Assembly: GCA_946408345.1 (NCBI GenBank)
Contig: CAMJRR010000001.1
Coordinates: forward strand, 124,001 to 188,000
Length of the DNA stretch: 64,000 nucleotides
Source: an uncultured Bacteroidales bacterium
GTDB lineage: Bacteria; Bacteroidota; Bacteroidia; Bacteroidales; F082
Direction of reading: 5' to 3'
A model generated the notes under the pieces. The model searched no databases and was not told the DNA's origin. It saw only the letters and a list, made by a program, of their open reading frames with translations. Made by a program: the position numbers and the translations under genes. This document shows, piece by piece, positions 54,317 to 62,776 of the stretch; position 1 is the stretch's first letter, and every line of letters begins with the position of its first letter.

Positions 54317-56779
54317 ATGTCTATGAAAAGATACTTCCTTATTATGATGTCGGCACTGTTCATTTTCATGAGCTCCGACCTTTATGCACAGAGAAGAAAT
54401 CCAGCCAAAAATGCCGATTTGGCCTTTGGCCGCAAGCAGTACACAGAGGCTGCCGACCGTTACAAGAAAGCCTACCGTAAGGTGCGCCGCAACAAGGACG
54501 AACGCAATCGCATCAGCTTTCAAATGGGTGAGTGCTACCGACTTATCGGCCTCACTAAGCGTGCCGAGCCTTATTACAAGCGCCTGCTGAAAACAGAATA
54601 TCCCAACACCCATCCCGAAGTCTATCTTTATCTCGCAGAGACTTATAAGATGAACGAAAAGTTCAAGGACGCCATTGAGATGTATGAGATCTATTCGGAA
54701 AAGATGCCTGACGATCCTAGAGGCCCTTTGGGCGTGGAGACGACTCGGATGATTGAAGAATGGAAAGAAAACCCGTCGAAATACCAGCTTACCGAATTGA
54801 AAAAGGTGAATTCGACCAAGGACTCCGACTATGGCGCTTGTTGGATCAACAACAATTACAATGAAATCATCTTTACTTCCAACCGTGATGCTGCTACGGG
54901 TAAGGAAAAAGATGGCATCACGGGTCAGGAGTTCGCTGATTTCTTTACCTCGAAGCAGGATCGTAAGGGCGATTGGAGTACCCCTGTTCTGGCCGATGAA
55001 GGCGAAAACATCAACACAAATGCCAGCGAAGGCTCACCTTTCATGAACTCAAAATACACGAAACTCTATTTCACCCGCTGCCAAAATGGAGCCCACAAGA
55101 AAAATGGATGCCAAATCATGGTGGCAGGAAAGAGTGGGGGAGCGTTTTCTGAGGCGCGCCCTGTGGAAATTGCCGGTGTCGACACTTTGGATATTGTCGG
55201 TCATCCCACCCTTTCGAGTGACGAACTCATCATGTACTTTGCAGCTGAACGCAAGGGCGGTTTTGGCGGCAACGACATTTGGGTGGCCATGCGAGAGAAT
55301 GCCACCGAGCCTTTCAAGCATCCCTTCAATCTTGGTGAAAGAATCAATACGGCTGGCAATGAAGTGTTCCCGTTCCTGAGATACGACACGGTTCTTTACT
55401 TTGCCTCCGACGGTCACGGTGGCATGGGCGGACTTGATATTTTTGTCTCTTCCATGGACACGGCAGGTGAATGGGGTGAACCTCGCAACCTGAAATATCC
55501 CATCAACTCGACCGGCGATGACTTCGCTATCGTGTTCCATCCCAACGACGAGCGTGGCTTCATTTCCTCCAACCGTGGCAATAGCCGTGGCTTGGACAAC
55601 ATCTATTATTTTGAGGAACCGCCCGTTCTGTTCACTTTCTCGGGAACGGTCAAGGATGCCAAGACCAAACAGTTTGTGAGCAATGCTGCTGTGCGTTTGG
55701 TTGGCAGTGACGGTTCCAACATCATGACGCGCACCAACGAGAAGGGTTACTTCAACTTCAGCGACAGCCAAATCAACAAGAACACGACTTACGACATTAG
55801 TATCGACAAGGACAACTATTTCACACTGACTGCACAAGAGACTACCATCGGGCTTGAGTTTAGCAAGGACATCGAAAAAGACTACGACATCGAGCCCATA
55901 CCGCAGGAGCCTATTATGCTGCCTGACATTCTCTACGATTTGGGTAAATGGGACCTCAAGCCCCAGTTTGAGGACTCGCTGCAAGGCCTGATTGAAACGC
56001 TGCAAGTCAACCCGACCATCACTATCGAGTTGGCTTCACACACCGATGCTCGTGATACTGACGAACACAATGATATACTGTCTCAGAAGCGTGCCCAAAG
56101 TGTGGTTGATTACCTCATCATCCGTGGTATCGACCCGCTTCGTTTGACTGCTAAAGGCTATGGTGAGAGAGTGCCTCGCACCATCCAGAAAGACATGACC
56201 GTGAGAGGCTATACCTTCAAAGCTGGCACGAGACTTACAGAAGACTTCATCAACAAGCTGCCGAATACCGAAGTGAAAGAAGCCGCCCATCAGATGAACC
56301 GCCGCACCGAGTTCCGCATCTTGAGCAAAGACTACGTTCCACGCGATGAAATCAAAGAAGGTGGCACGGTCAATATCGCCATCAACCCAGAAGAAGATCA
56401 AACAGAAATGTTTACTGTCGACAAGAAGGGTTATTTCAACTTCATCGCTAACGTGGACGGCTACAAAGAGCCTTTCACTTACAGCCAAAACGCTGACTTC
56501 TGTGTTAGCGAAAGCCGTGCTCTTCAGTTGCTCAAAGACAATCGTATCTCAGCAAGCGACTTCCAGGGTGATGTGGAAAAAATCCTTACGACAGGCGGTA
56601 TCCAAAACGGAGCAGTCTTTGTTATTAAGGAAGTGAGGATCGCAGGACGCTCACTCTACAACGTAGAGTGCAAGGTCGTCAGCAAGATGATCGAACAATG
56701 GGTCATCGGACAGAAGAACATGAAGCAACTCGGCAACTTCGAGTTTGATACCAAAGAAAAGAAACTGAAATTCAAATAA
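54317..56779 (+). CDS. PorE-like T9SS protein with extra retropepsin-like tail
   Basis: 820 residues from the ATG at 54317 (MSMKRYFLIM; ATG 54323 is also possible). Signal peptide ending DLYAQ; TPR-like region (about 30-140); PD40/WD40-type propeller (about 170-435: GGFGGNDIWVAM, GGMGGLDIFVSS); carboxypeptidase-regulatory-like domain (about 440-520); OmpA_C peptidoglycan-binding domain (about 535-670: LASHTDARDT, KGYGER). The domain order TPR, propeller, CRD, OmpA is that of PorE of Porphyromonas, which links T9SS to peptidoglycan. Beyond OmpA, residues 685-820 form an additional domain with retropepsin-like features but without the DTG triad. No lipobox is seen, unlike some PorE proteins. 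Alternatively it is a different OmpA/PD40 protein. Confidence 0.75.
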   Translation: MSMKRYFLIMMSALFIFMSSDLYAQRRNPAKNADLAFGRKQYTEAADRYKKAYRKVRRNKDERNRISFQMGECYRLIGLTKRAEPYYKRLLKTEYPNTHPEVYLYLAETYKMNEKFKDAIEMYEIYSEKMPDDPRGPLGVETTRMIEEWKENPSKYQLTELKKVNSTKDSDYGACWINNNYNEIIFTSNRDAATGKEKDGITGQEFADFFTSKQDRKGDWSTPVLADEGENINTNASEGSPFMNSKYTKLYFTRCQNGAHKKNGCQIMVAGKSGGAFSEARPVEIAGVDTLDIVGHPTLSSDELIMYFAAERKGGFGGNDIWVAMRENATEPFKHPFNLGERINTAGNEVFPFLRYDTVLYFASDGHGGMGGLDIFVSSMDTAGEWGEPRNLKYPINSTGDDFAIVFHPNDERGFISSNRGNSRGLDNIYYFEEPPVLFTFSGTVKDAKTKQFVSNAAVRLVGSDGSNIMTRTNEKGYFNFSDSQINKNTTYDISIDKDNYFTLTAQETTIGLEFSKDIEKDYDIEPIPQEPIMLPDILYDLGKWDLKPQFEDSLQGLIETLQVNPTITIELASHTDARDTDEHNDILSQKRAQSVVDYLIIRGIDPLRLTAKGYGERVPRTIQKDMTVRGYTFKAGTRLTEDFINKLPNTEVKEAAHQMNRRTEFRILSKDYVPRDEIKEGGTVNIAINPEEDQTEMFTVDKKGYFNFIANVDGYKEPFTYSQNADFCVSESRALQLLKDNRISASDFQGDVEKILTTGGIQNGAVFVIKEVRIAGRSLYNVECKVVSKMIEQWVIGQKNMKQLGNFEFDTKEKKLKFK
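56432..56779 (+). other. Region encoding degenerate retropepsin-like domain
   Basis: Residues 706-820 follow the usual pattern of bacterial single-domain retropepsin-like proteases: a beta strand, then SQNADFCVSESRALQLLK at the place where FDTGAS-x-S normally occurs, then VRIAGRSLYNVECKVV and VIGQKNMKQLGNFEFD, matching the family ending ..LLGQ..L..FG..... The D-T-G triad has become S-Q-N-A-D at 723-727, so catalytic activity is not expected. Confidence 0.6.
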
Positions 56780-56788
56780 TTGGACTAA

Positions 56789-56854
56789 GGCTTATGACTA
56801 TGGCCTATGGCCACTTGGCCAATGGAAGGTGGCCATAGTCATAGGCCATAAGCC
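56789..56854. repeat. Imperfect palindrome between PorE-like and purM
   Basis: 26-bp arms (56789-56814, 56829-56854) pair over 8 outer and 9 inner bases with a mismatched middle, around a 14-nt loop; built from repeated TATGGCC words. It lies between the two genes but no T-run follows. Confidence 0.65.
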
Positions 56855-56872
56855 ATAGTAAAAAAGGAGAAA

Positions 56873-58036
56873 ATGGACAACCAAAGATATGCTCAACGCG
56901 GCGTTTCGGCCGAAAAGGAAGACATCCACAACGCCATCAAGAACCTTGACAAAGGCTTGTACCCCAACGCATTTTGCAAAATCATCCCCGACATCCTCGG
57001 CGGCGACCCGCTGTATTGCAACATCATGCACGCTGACGGTGCGGGAACCAAATCCTCATTGGCCTACCTCTACTGGAAAGAGACTGGCGACATGAGCGTG
57101 TGGGAAGGCGTGGCACAAGACGCCGTGGTGATGAACACCGACGACCTCATCTGCGTGGGCGCGACCGACAACATGCTCCTCTCCTCCACCATCGGGCGCA
57201 ACAAGAGCCTGATTCCAGGCGAGGTGATCTCCGCCTTGATTAACGGTACAGAGCATTTCTTGCAGAAACTCCGCGACTTGGGCATCGGCATCTGGCTCAC
57301 TGGTGGCGAGACCGCTGATGTGGGTGATTTGGTGCGCACTGTCATCGTTGACAGCACCGTGACGACACGCATCCGCCGCGATGAAGTGATTGAGAACAAC
57401 CTGCAACCCGGTGATGTCATCGTGGCCTTCGCCTCTTATGGACAAGCCACCTACGAGGACAGCTACAACGGTGGCATGGGCAGCAACGGCCTGACCTCGG
57501 CTCGCCACGATATGCTGAACCATTATTTGGCAGAGAAATACGATGAGAGCTATGACCACAGCATCCCGAATGACTTGGTCTATTCCGGTCCGCACAAGCT
57601 CACCGACCCCACCGAGGTTCCAGGCGTGGATGTAGGCAAGCTCATCCTCTCGCCTACCCGCACCTACGCCCCGCTGATGATTCCGATTCTGAAGGAGTTC
57701 CGCAAGCAAATCCACGGCATCATCCATTGCAGCGGCGGTGCCCAGACCAAAGTGCTGCATTTCGTTGACAAGCTGCACATCGTGAAGGACAACATGCTGG
57801 CGTTGCCGCCTTTGTTCAAGATGATTCAAGCCGCCTCGGGCACTGACTGGCACGAGATGTACAAGGTCTTCAACATGGGTCACCGTTTGGAGATTTACAC
57901 CAACGAAAAGTCTGCTAATGAAATGATTGCTATTGCAAAACAGTTCAATATTGACAGCCAAATTATTGGGCATGTGGAAACTTCGGAGCAAAAGAGATTG
58001 ACGATTAAGAGCGAGTTTGGAACGTTTGAGTATTAA
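56873..58036 (+). CDS. purM: Phosphoribosylformylglycinamidine cyclo-ligase (AIR synthetase)
   Basis: A 387-residue enzyme of purine synthesis that converts FGAM plus ATP to AIR. Landmarks: RYAQRGVSAEKEDI, HADGAGTKSSLAY (ATP-binding loop), DAVVMNTDDLICVGA, GGETADVGDLVRT, and VIVAFASYGQATYE. This is the Bacteroidetes long form. The ATG at 56873 is preceded by AAGGAG at the proper distance. It probably forms an operon with the short lipoprotein gene downstream only by orientation; 23 bp separate them. Confidence 0.94.
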   Translation: MDNQRYAQRGVSAEKEDIHNAIKNLDKGLYPNAFCKIIPDILGGDPLYCNIMHADGAGTKSSLAYLYWKETGDMSVWEGVAQDAVVMNTDDLICVGATDNMLLSSTIGRNKSLIPGEVISALINGTEHFLQKLRDLGIGIWLTGGETADVGDLVRTVIVDSTVTTRIRRDEVIENNLQPGDVIVAFASYGQATYEDSYNGGMGSNGLTSARHDMLNHYLAEKYDESYDHSIPNDLVYSGPHKLTDPTEVPGVDVGKLILSPTRTYAPLMIPILKEFRKQIHGIIHCSGGAQTKVLHFVDKLHIVKDNMLALPPLFKMIQAASGTDWHEMYKVFNMGHRLEIYTNEKSANEMIAIAKQFNIDSQIIGHVETSEQKRLTIKSEFGTFEY

Positions 58037-58059
58037 ACAACCTACAAATCATAAACATC

Positions 58060-58470
58060 ATGAACAAATCGAAGTTTTTAGCCTTAATGGGCATTTTGCT
58101 CATTTTCGGATTCACAAGTTGCAACAAAAACGGTGAAAAAGTCACCATCAAAACCAATCAGCCGGAAATAGTTAATGCACATCATGCAAAAATTACCGGC
58201 ATCATCAAATCGCTTGACAAAAGCATTAATGAGCTTTGGGCTTACGGTTATTGCTTAGGAGAAGAACCCAATCCTGACATGTCACAAATGGTCTCTTGCG
58301 TTTATGCAACAGACTATGACCATCCTGATGTATCACTACCGAGACCGTTTGAGTATACGCTTGTTGGTCTGGAGCAAGAAACAGAATACCATTTCAGGGC
58401 TTTTGCATTTCTCAATGAAAATTCGGTTGTTTTTGGAAAGGATATTAGTTTTACAACCCCTGCTGAATAA
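58060..58470 (+). CDS. Small lipoprotein with FN3-like domain
   Basis: A 136-residue protein: MNKSKFLALMGILLIFGFTSCNK has a lipobox (FTSC), so it should be lipidated after processing. The remaining ~105 residues end in VGLEQETEYHFRAFAFLNENS and SFTTPAE, the classical fibronectin-type-III/BACON-like pattern of Bacteroidetes surface lipoproteins. No catalytic signature is seen. It lies 23 bp downstream of purM and upstream of prfA, whose promoter region begins directly after its stop. Confidence 0.75.
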   Translation: MNKSKFLALMGILLIFGFTSCNKNGEKVTIKTNQPEIVNAHHAKITGIIKSLDKSINELWAYGYCLGEEPNPDMSQMVSCVYATDYDHPDVSLPRPFEYTLVGLEQETEYHFRAFAFLNENSVVFGKDISFTTPAE

Positions 58471-58498
58471 GTTAAGCTGACATAAGTCAAGAACAATT

Positions 58499-58535
58499 AT
58501 TGGCGAAAATTGGCAAAACACCGATTTTCGCCAAT
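58499..58535. promoter_or_regulatory. Perfect 12-bp inverted repeat upstream of prfA
   Basis: ATTGGCGAAAAT (58499-58510) and ATTTTCGCCAAT (58524-58535) are perfect complements around 13 nt. It could be a terminator for the lipoprotein gene (no T-run) or an operator: the prfA -7 box begins 8 bp after it. Confidence 0.65.
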
Positions 58536-58542
58536 AATTTTG

Positions 58543-58550
58543 TACCTTTG
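58543..58550 (+). promoter_or_regulatory. -7 box of prfA
   Basis: TACCTTTG, exact TAnnTTTG, 18 bp before the GTG start at 58569. No TTTG -33 box at the usual spacing. Confidence 0.6.
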
Positions 58551-58568
58551 CCCAACAATTCTAAAACC

Positions 58569-59675
58569 GTGGACATCACCGAAAAATTAGAAACGATCAA
58601 ACACCGCTGGGAGGAAATGGGCGAACAGCTCGCCGACCCTGCCGTGGCTTCCGACATGAAGAAGTTCGTGAAGCTCAACAAGGACTATAAGGACTTGGAG
58701 CCTATCGTCATGGCCTTCAAGGAATACAAGACCTTGAAAGCCAATGTGGAAGAAGCGCGAGAAATCCTGACCACTGAGAAGGACGATGAGATGCGCAAAA
58801 TGGCCCAAGAAGAGTTGGACACCGCACAAACACGTATCGAGCAGCTGGAACAGGACATCCGCGTGATGATGATTCCCAAAGACCCGCAAGACAGCAAGAA
58901 CGCCATCATGGAAATCCGTGCGGGCACAGGCGGCGATGAAGCCTGCCTCTTTGCCGGCGATTTGTACCGCATGTACAGCAAGTTCTGTGAAAACCGAGGC
59001 TGGAAGATCGAAGTGACCTCCATCAGCGAAGGTGCTAGTGGTGGATACAAGGAAATCGACTTCACAGTGACAGGAAATGGCTGCTATGGTATTTTGAAGT
59101 TCGAGTCGGGCGTACATCGTGTGCAGCGTGTTCCAAAAACTGAAACCCAAGGCCGCATCCACACCTCTGCCGCTTCGGTGGCTGTGTTGCCCGAAGCCGA
59201 GGAATTTGACGTGGAAATCAACGAGGGTGAGATCAAGTGGGACACCTTCCGCTCCAGTGGCGCTGGCGGTCAAAATGTGAACAAGGTGGAGTCGGGCGTG
59301 CGCCTGCGTTATATGTGGAAGAACCCCAACACGGGCGAGATGCAGGAGATCCTCATCGAGTGTACCGAGACCCGCGACCAACCCAAGAACCGTGAACGCG
59401 CCTTGGCCCGACTACGCACGCGCATCTACGACATGGAGTACGAGAAATACATCAACGACATCTCTGCCAAGCGCAAAACCATGGTCTCGACCGGCGACCG
59501 CTCGGCGAAGATCCGCACCTATAATTATCCTCAAGGACGCGTCACCGACCACCGCGTGGAGGGCTTGACCGTCTATAACCTCGCCGCTGTCATGGATGGC
59601 GACCTTGACGAAATCATCAACCGCTTACAAATGGCGGAAAACGCTGAAAGACTGAAAGAAAACATTGAATCATGA
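58569..59675 (+). CDS. prfA: Peptide chain release factor 1
   Basis: Start is GTG (58569): the upstream ATG at 58500 would make the hairpin and promoter coding. This gives 368 residues. GGQ is at 233-235 ([17 protein letters not shown]), where it catalyses peptidyl-tRNA hydrolysis. [15 protein letters not shown] and [20 protein letters not shown] mark RF1, which reads UAA/UAG. It is 4 bp upstream of pyrF, so the two are coupled. The promoter and inverted repeat lie directly upstream. Confidence 0.94.
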   Translation: MDITEKLETIKHRWEEMGEQLADPAVASDMKKFVKLNKDYKDLEPIVMAFKEYKTLKANVEEAREILTTEKDDEMRKMAQEELDTAQTRIEQLEQDIRVMMIPKDPQDSKNAIMEIRAGTGGDEACLFAGDLYRMYSKFCENRGWKIEVTSISEGASGGYKEIDFTVTGNGCYGILKFESGVHRVQRVPKTETQGRIHTSAASVAVLPEAEEFDVEINEGEIKWDTFRSSGAGGQNVNKVESGVRLRYMWKNPNTGEMQEILIECTETRDQPKNRERALARLRTRIYDMEYEKYINDISAKRKTMVSTGDRSAKIRTYNYPQGRVTDHRVEGLTVYNLAAVMDGDLDEIINRLQMAENAERLKENIES

Positions 59676-59679
59676 TATT

Positions 59680-60507
59680 ATGAATAAACACCAGTTATTT
59701 GAGCAAATCAAGAAAAAGCAGTCATTCCTTTGCGTCGGGTTAGACACCGACATCAACAAGATTCCGCAAGATCTCTTGGCTATGGACGACCCTATTTTTG
59801 AATTTAACAAGCAAATCATCAACAAGACTGCCCCATACGCAGTGGCTTACAAACCCAACACGGCTTTCTACGAAGTGTACGGAGCCAAAGGTTGGCAGAG
59901 CTTGGAACGTACCATCCAATACATCAAAAACAACCACCCCGATATCTTCATCATCGCGGATGCCAAGCGTGGCGACATCGGCAATACCTCGGCCAATTAC
60001 GCCAAGGCCTTCTTTAACACGCTGAAAGCCGATGCCCTGACCGTGGCGCCTTATATGGGCAAGGATTCCGTGGAGCCTTTCCTCAACTTCGAGGACAAAT
60101 GGGTCATCCTTTTAGCCTTGACCTCCAACAAAGGCTCTCAAGACTTCCAATACCTCAATGTAGGCGAGCGGATGCTGCATCAGCAAGTGCTACAAACTGC
60201 AACCACATGGGCCACTTCGGAACAGATGATGTTTGTGATCGGTGCTACGCATCCAGAAGAGTTGGGTGAGATTCGCAAGATGCTGCCCGACTATTTCTTC
60301 CTCGTGCCTGGCGTAGGTGCCCAAGGTGGCGACTTGCAGGCTGTGGCGCACAACGGCTTGAATGACGAATGCGGTTTGCTGGTCAACTCGTCGAGAGGCA
60401 TCATTTATGCCTCTAATGGCAGTGACTTTGCCATCAGGGCTGGTGAGGAAGCAAAGAAGTTGCAAGAACAGATGAGTGAATTGTTGAAGGAGAAAGGATT
60501 GGTTTAA
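59680..60507 (+). CDS. pyrF: Orotidine-5'-phosphate decarboxylase
   Basis: 275 residues from the ATG at 59680 (4 bp after the prfA stop). Long-type OMP decarboxylase, which converts OMP to UMP in pyrimidine synthesis. Signature: [14 protein letters not shown] near the start, then [20 protein letters not shown] with the K-x-x-D catalytic site, [15 protein letters not shown], and the C-terminal VGAQGGD. Complete. A bidirectional terminator follows at 60562-60593. Confidence 0.95.
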   Translation: MNKHQLFEQIKKKQSFLCVGLDTDINKIPQDLLAMDDPIFEFNKQIINKTAPYAVAYKPNTAFYEVYGAKGWQSLERTIQYIKNNHPDIFIIADAKRGDIGNTSANYAKAFFNTLKADALTVAPYMGKDSVEPFLNFEDKWVILLALTSNKGSQDFQYLNVGERMLHQQVLQTATTWATSEQMMFVIGATHPEELGEIRKMLPDYFFLVPGVGAQGGDLQAVAHNGLNDECGLLVNSSRGIIYASNGSDFAIRAGEEAKKLQEQMSELLKEKGLV

Positions 60508-60536
60508 TTATCCGCATTCAGAACTATCCTTTCTGG

Positions 60537-60556
60537 ATTGCTTCGTTCCTTGCAAT
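60537..60556. other. Short palindromic word ATTGC...GCAAT
   Basis: ATTGCTTCGTTCCTTGCAAT, with 5-bp arms around 10 nt. It resembles a dispersed REP-like element seen in other bacteria (recalled, not searched). It lies just before the terminator. Confidence 0.4.
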
Positions 60557-60561
60557 GACGA

Positions 60562-60593
60562 AAAAAAGCCGCTTCAATTGAGGCGGCTTTTTT
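60562..60593. terminator. Bidirectional terminator
   Basis: AAAAAAGCCGC and GCGGCTTTTTT, perfect 11-bp arms, 10-nt loop. It ends both the convergent plus (prfA-pyrF) and minus (Omp28-like) transcripts. Confidence 0.9.
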
Positions 60594-60613
60594 CGTTGCA
60601 TTCAGCAGGCCGA

Positions 60614-62656
60614 TTAACGAGCCACTGAGAAGGTACGGTTCAGCATAGTACCATCGTTGGCACGGACACGGAGGAAGTAGATGCCATTGTTCAAGTTCTC
60701 AGTGTTGATCTGAGTCTTGTTGCTGTTGACTTCCATTGTCATCACACGCTGGCCAACGGTGTTGTAAACTTCAACACTGGTCATGCCTTCGCTTTCAACA
60801 TTCAGCATGTTGGCAGTCGGGTTAGGATAGAGTTTCAGGTTGTTTTCGTGTTCATCGACACCTTCCATCCAAGTTTGGAATGTGGTCTCAGGACCATAGA
60901 AAGTATAGCCATCGACGATGGCGTATGCCTTCACCATATAGATGGTAGAATGTTCAAGATCGTCGGTGTAGCCAAGAATGTTTTGGAACTCATTATAGAA
61001 ACCAGGAATAATCATGGGTTCAGAACTGGTCACCTTACGGCAATAGAAGCCCACTTCATCCGGGTAGCCGTCAAAGGTGAGGTGAGCTGCAAAGTCGGCG
61101 TGGTTGTAGTCTACATTCATCACTTCCGTTGCGCTGACTTCCACTTGAGGCATAGGATTTCTGACGGAAATCAAATGGGAAGCTTCTTCACCAAACTCAC
61201 CATCGTCTTCATCGCCGAAGAGCACATTGCCTTGGCTATCCTTAACAATATAATATCCATGACCGTAGGAGCAGCAAATGCCATTGCCCATATCGTCGTG
61301 GATGGTGAATTTCACGCATTCATTGGCAGGAACGGTGGCATGCTCGATGTGGAGTTGCGTTCCTGTGGCGCTGGCTAACATCGGGTAAGGACCACCTGAA
61401 GCCAACACTGTACCATCGGGCGTGGTGAATTCCCAAGTGGTGTGATTGCCAAACTTATCCTGCATGAGTTCAAGTTTCAGCACTTCTTCTTCGCCTTCGA
61501 TTTCGACTTCAGCCCATTCGATGCAAGTGACCGAACCGGTAGCTTGTTTATACATGGGTTCACCATTGGCTTCGGTAAGGGTTACATGGACGGGATAAGT
61601 GCCGAAAGGAACCTCTAAAGTGGCACCAATCTTCTCAACGCCATATTGAGGCAGTTCGCCTTCCCAGTTGATGGTCTGGGTCGCGCCTTCAAACTCAACC
61701 TCAAACGTCATGGAAGTCAAAACATCTGTACCGATGTTCTGGACATTCAGTTCGATGTCCTTGGTGTGTGTGCAGGTGGCACCTCCCACTTGGCTGATGC
61801 CCTTGATGGTGGGATAGATGGGGGAATCGACACCTTGAATCAGGTCGAGTTCACAACCCGTCAAGATGGGGCGTGTAGTCACACCCTGTTGGCGTTCAGA
61901 AACCCATGCAAGGAAAAAGATATTGTTGATATCCACTTCAACGCCATTGGGATTGCCGATGCTTTCAGGGATCAGATACTCATAGGAACGAGTGATCAGG
62001 GTGCCTTGCGTAGTAGGAGAAATAGGATCACCCCAAGCGCTTGTATTGATGATATCGCGCAAAACATGCATATGGCAATATTGATTGCCAATCACTTGCG
62101 CAGGATTATCACCCATACCCGTTTGCGAACCGAGGATGCTATCCTGCAGCATGGCGACGGTCAAGAAGTTTTCATCAGCCGAGCTATTGCCTGTGTAATA
62201 CACTTCGACCGTGATAGTAGCAACACGGGTCTCTGGGTTGACCACAGCCATACCACCGATATTGCATTCAGAGGGTTGATTCAATTGCGTATTCGACTGA
62301 TTTGTCCATTGGTCACGACCGATGGCGGAAGCCGTCGAACGGTTCACTACGCCAGAAGGGAAACTGGTGACATTAAATCCAGCGCGGATAGTCTCACTGT
62401 CAGGAGTGTTAAGGTTGGGATAAGTAGACGGCGAAAAACCTCCTGCGTGAACATTGATAGCCCAGAATCGACCAGGATTATTCGCCATAATTTGGTTGGC
62501 GATCACATGGCCAGAAGGGCACCAAGTGCAGTTACGACCTGTGAACTCCTCAAGGATGACATTCCTATTGGCAGGATCAGTTGATACATACTGCTGGGCT
62601 TTCAGCGAGAAGGTGAAGGCCAGCAAAGCCATTAAGGCAAAGGTAAATTTTTTCAT
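60614..62656 (-). CDS. T9SS-sorted Omp28-related protein
   Basis: The start is placed at MKKFTFALMALLAFTF (62656), giving 680 residues and a normal signal peptide. The N-terminal domain (about 30-250) begins NVILEEFTGRNCTWCPSGH, a thioredoxin-like fold with CTWC, as in the Omp28-related family. Beta-sandwich domains and a ~60-residue FN3-like unit follow. The C-terminus is a type A sorting domain (LYPNPTANMLNVESEGM, NGIYFLRVRAND). Such proteins may reduce or bind thiols at the cell surface; that is inference. A -7 box (62694-62701) lies 37 bp upstream. Confidence 0.82.
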   Translation of the reverse strand: MKKFTFALMALLAFTFSLKAQQYVSTDPANRNVILEEFTGRNCTWCPSGHVIANQIMANNPGRFWAINVHAGGFSPSTYPNLNTPDSETIRAGFNVTSFPSGVVNRSTASAIGRDQWTNQSNTQLNQPSECNIGGMAVVNPETRVATITVEVYYTGNSSADENFLTVAMLQDSILGSQTGMGDNPAQVIGNQYCHMHVLRDIINTSAWGDPISPTTQGTLITRSYEYLIPESIGNPNGVEVDINNIFFLAWVSERQQGVTTRPILTGCELDLIQGVDSPIYPTIKGISQVGGATCTHTKDIELNVQNIGTDVLTSMTFEVEFEGATQTINWEGELPQYGVEKIGATLEVPFGTYPVHVTLTEANGEPMYKQATGSVTCIEWAEVEIEGEEEVLKLELMQDKFGNHTTWEFTTPDGTVLASGGPYPMLASATGTQLHIEHATVPANECVKFTIHDDMGNGICCSYGHGYYIVKDSQGNVLFGDEDDGEFGEEASHLISVRNPMPQVEVSATEVMNVDYNHADFAAHLTFDGYPDEVGFYCRKVTSSEPMIIPGFYNEFQNILGYTDDLEHSTIYMVKAYAIVDGYTFYGPETTFQTWMEGVDEHENNLKLYPNPTANMLNVESEGMTSVEVYNTVGQRVMTMEVNSNKTQINTENLNNGIYFLRVRANDGTMLNRTFSVAR

Positions 62657-62693
62657 AGTTGTACTATTAAATTGATTATTCTTTTTTCGGCTA

Positions 62694-62701
62694 CAAAAAT
62701 A
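62694..62701 (-). promoter_or_regulatory. -7 box of Omp28-like gene
   Basis: TATTTTTG on the minus strand, exact TAnnTTTG, between the ATG (62656) and the secDF terminator. Confidence 0.5.
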
Positions 62702-62711
62702 CACATTAATC

Positions 62712-62744
62712 AAAAAAATGCGCCACTGAGTGACGCATTTTTTT
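62712..62744 (-). terminator. Terminator of secDF
   Basis: AATGCGTCACT and AGTGGCGCATT pair (one G-U pair) around one to three nt, with a T-run on the minus strand. Confidence 0.85.
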
Positions 62745-62776
62745 CGAATTTTCAGAAAATTAGTCCAATGTTGGCT

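Noticed and set aside
55049..56005. Minus-strand open frame of about 318 codons in the PorE-like gene
   Set aside because: Antisense shadow; the plus frame has PD40, CRD and OmpA motifs throughout.
58500..58568. ATG at 58500 as start of prfA
   Set aside because: Would translate the 12-bp hairpin and the -7 promoter box; the GTG start puts GGQ at 233-235 as expected for RF1.
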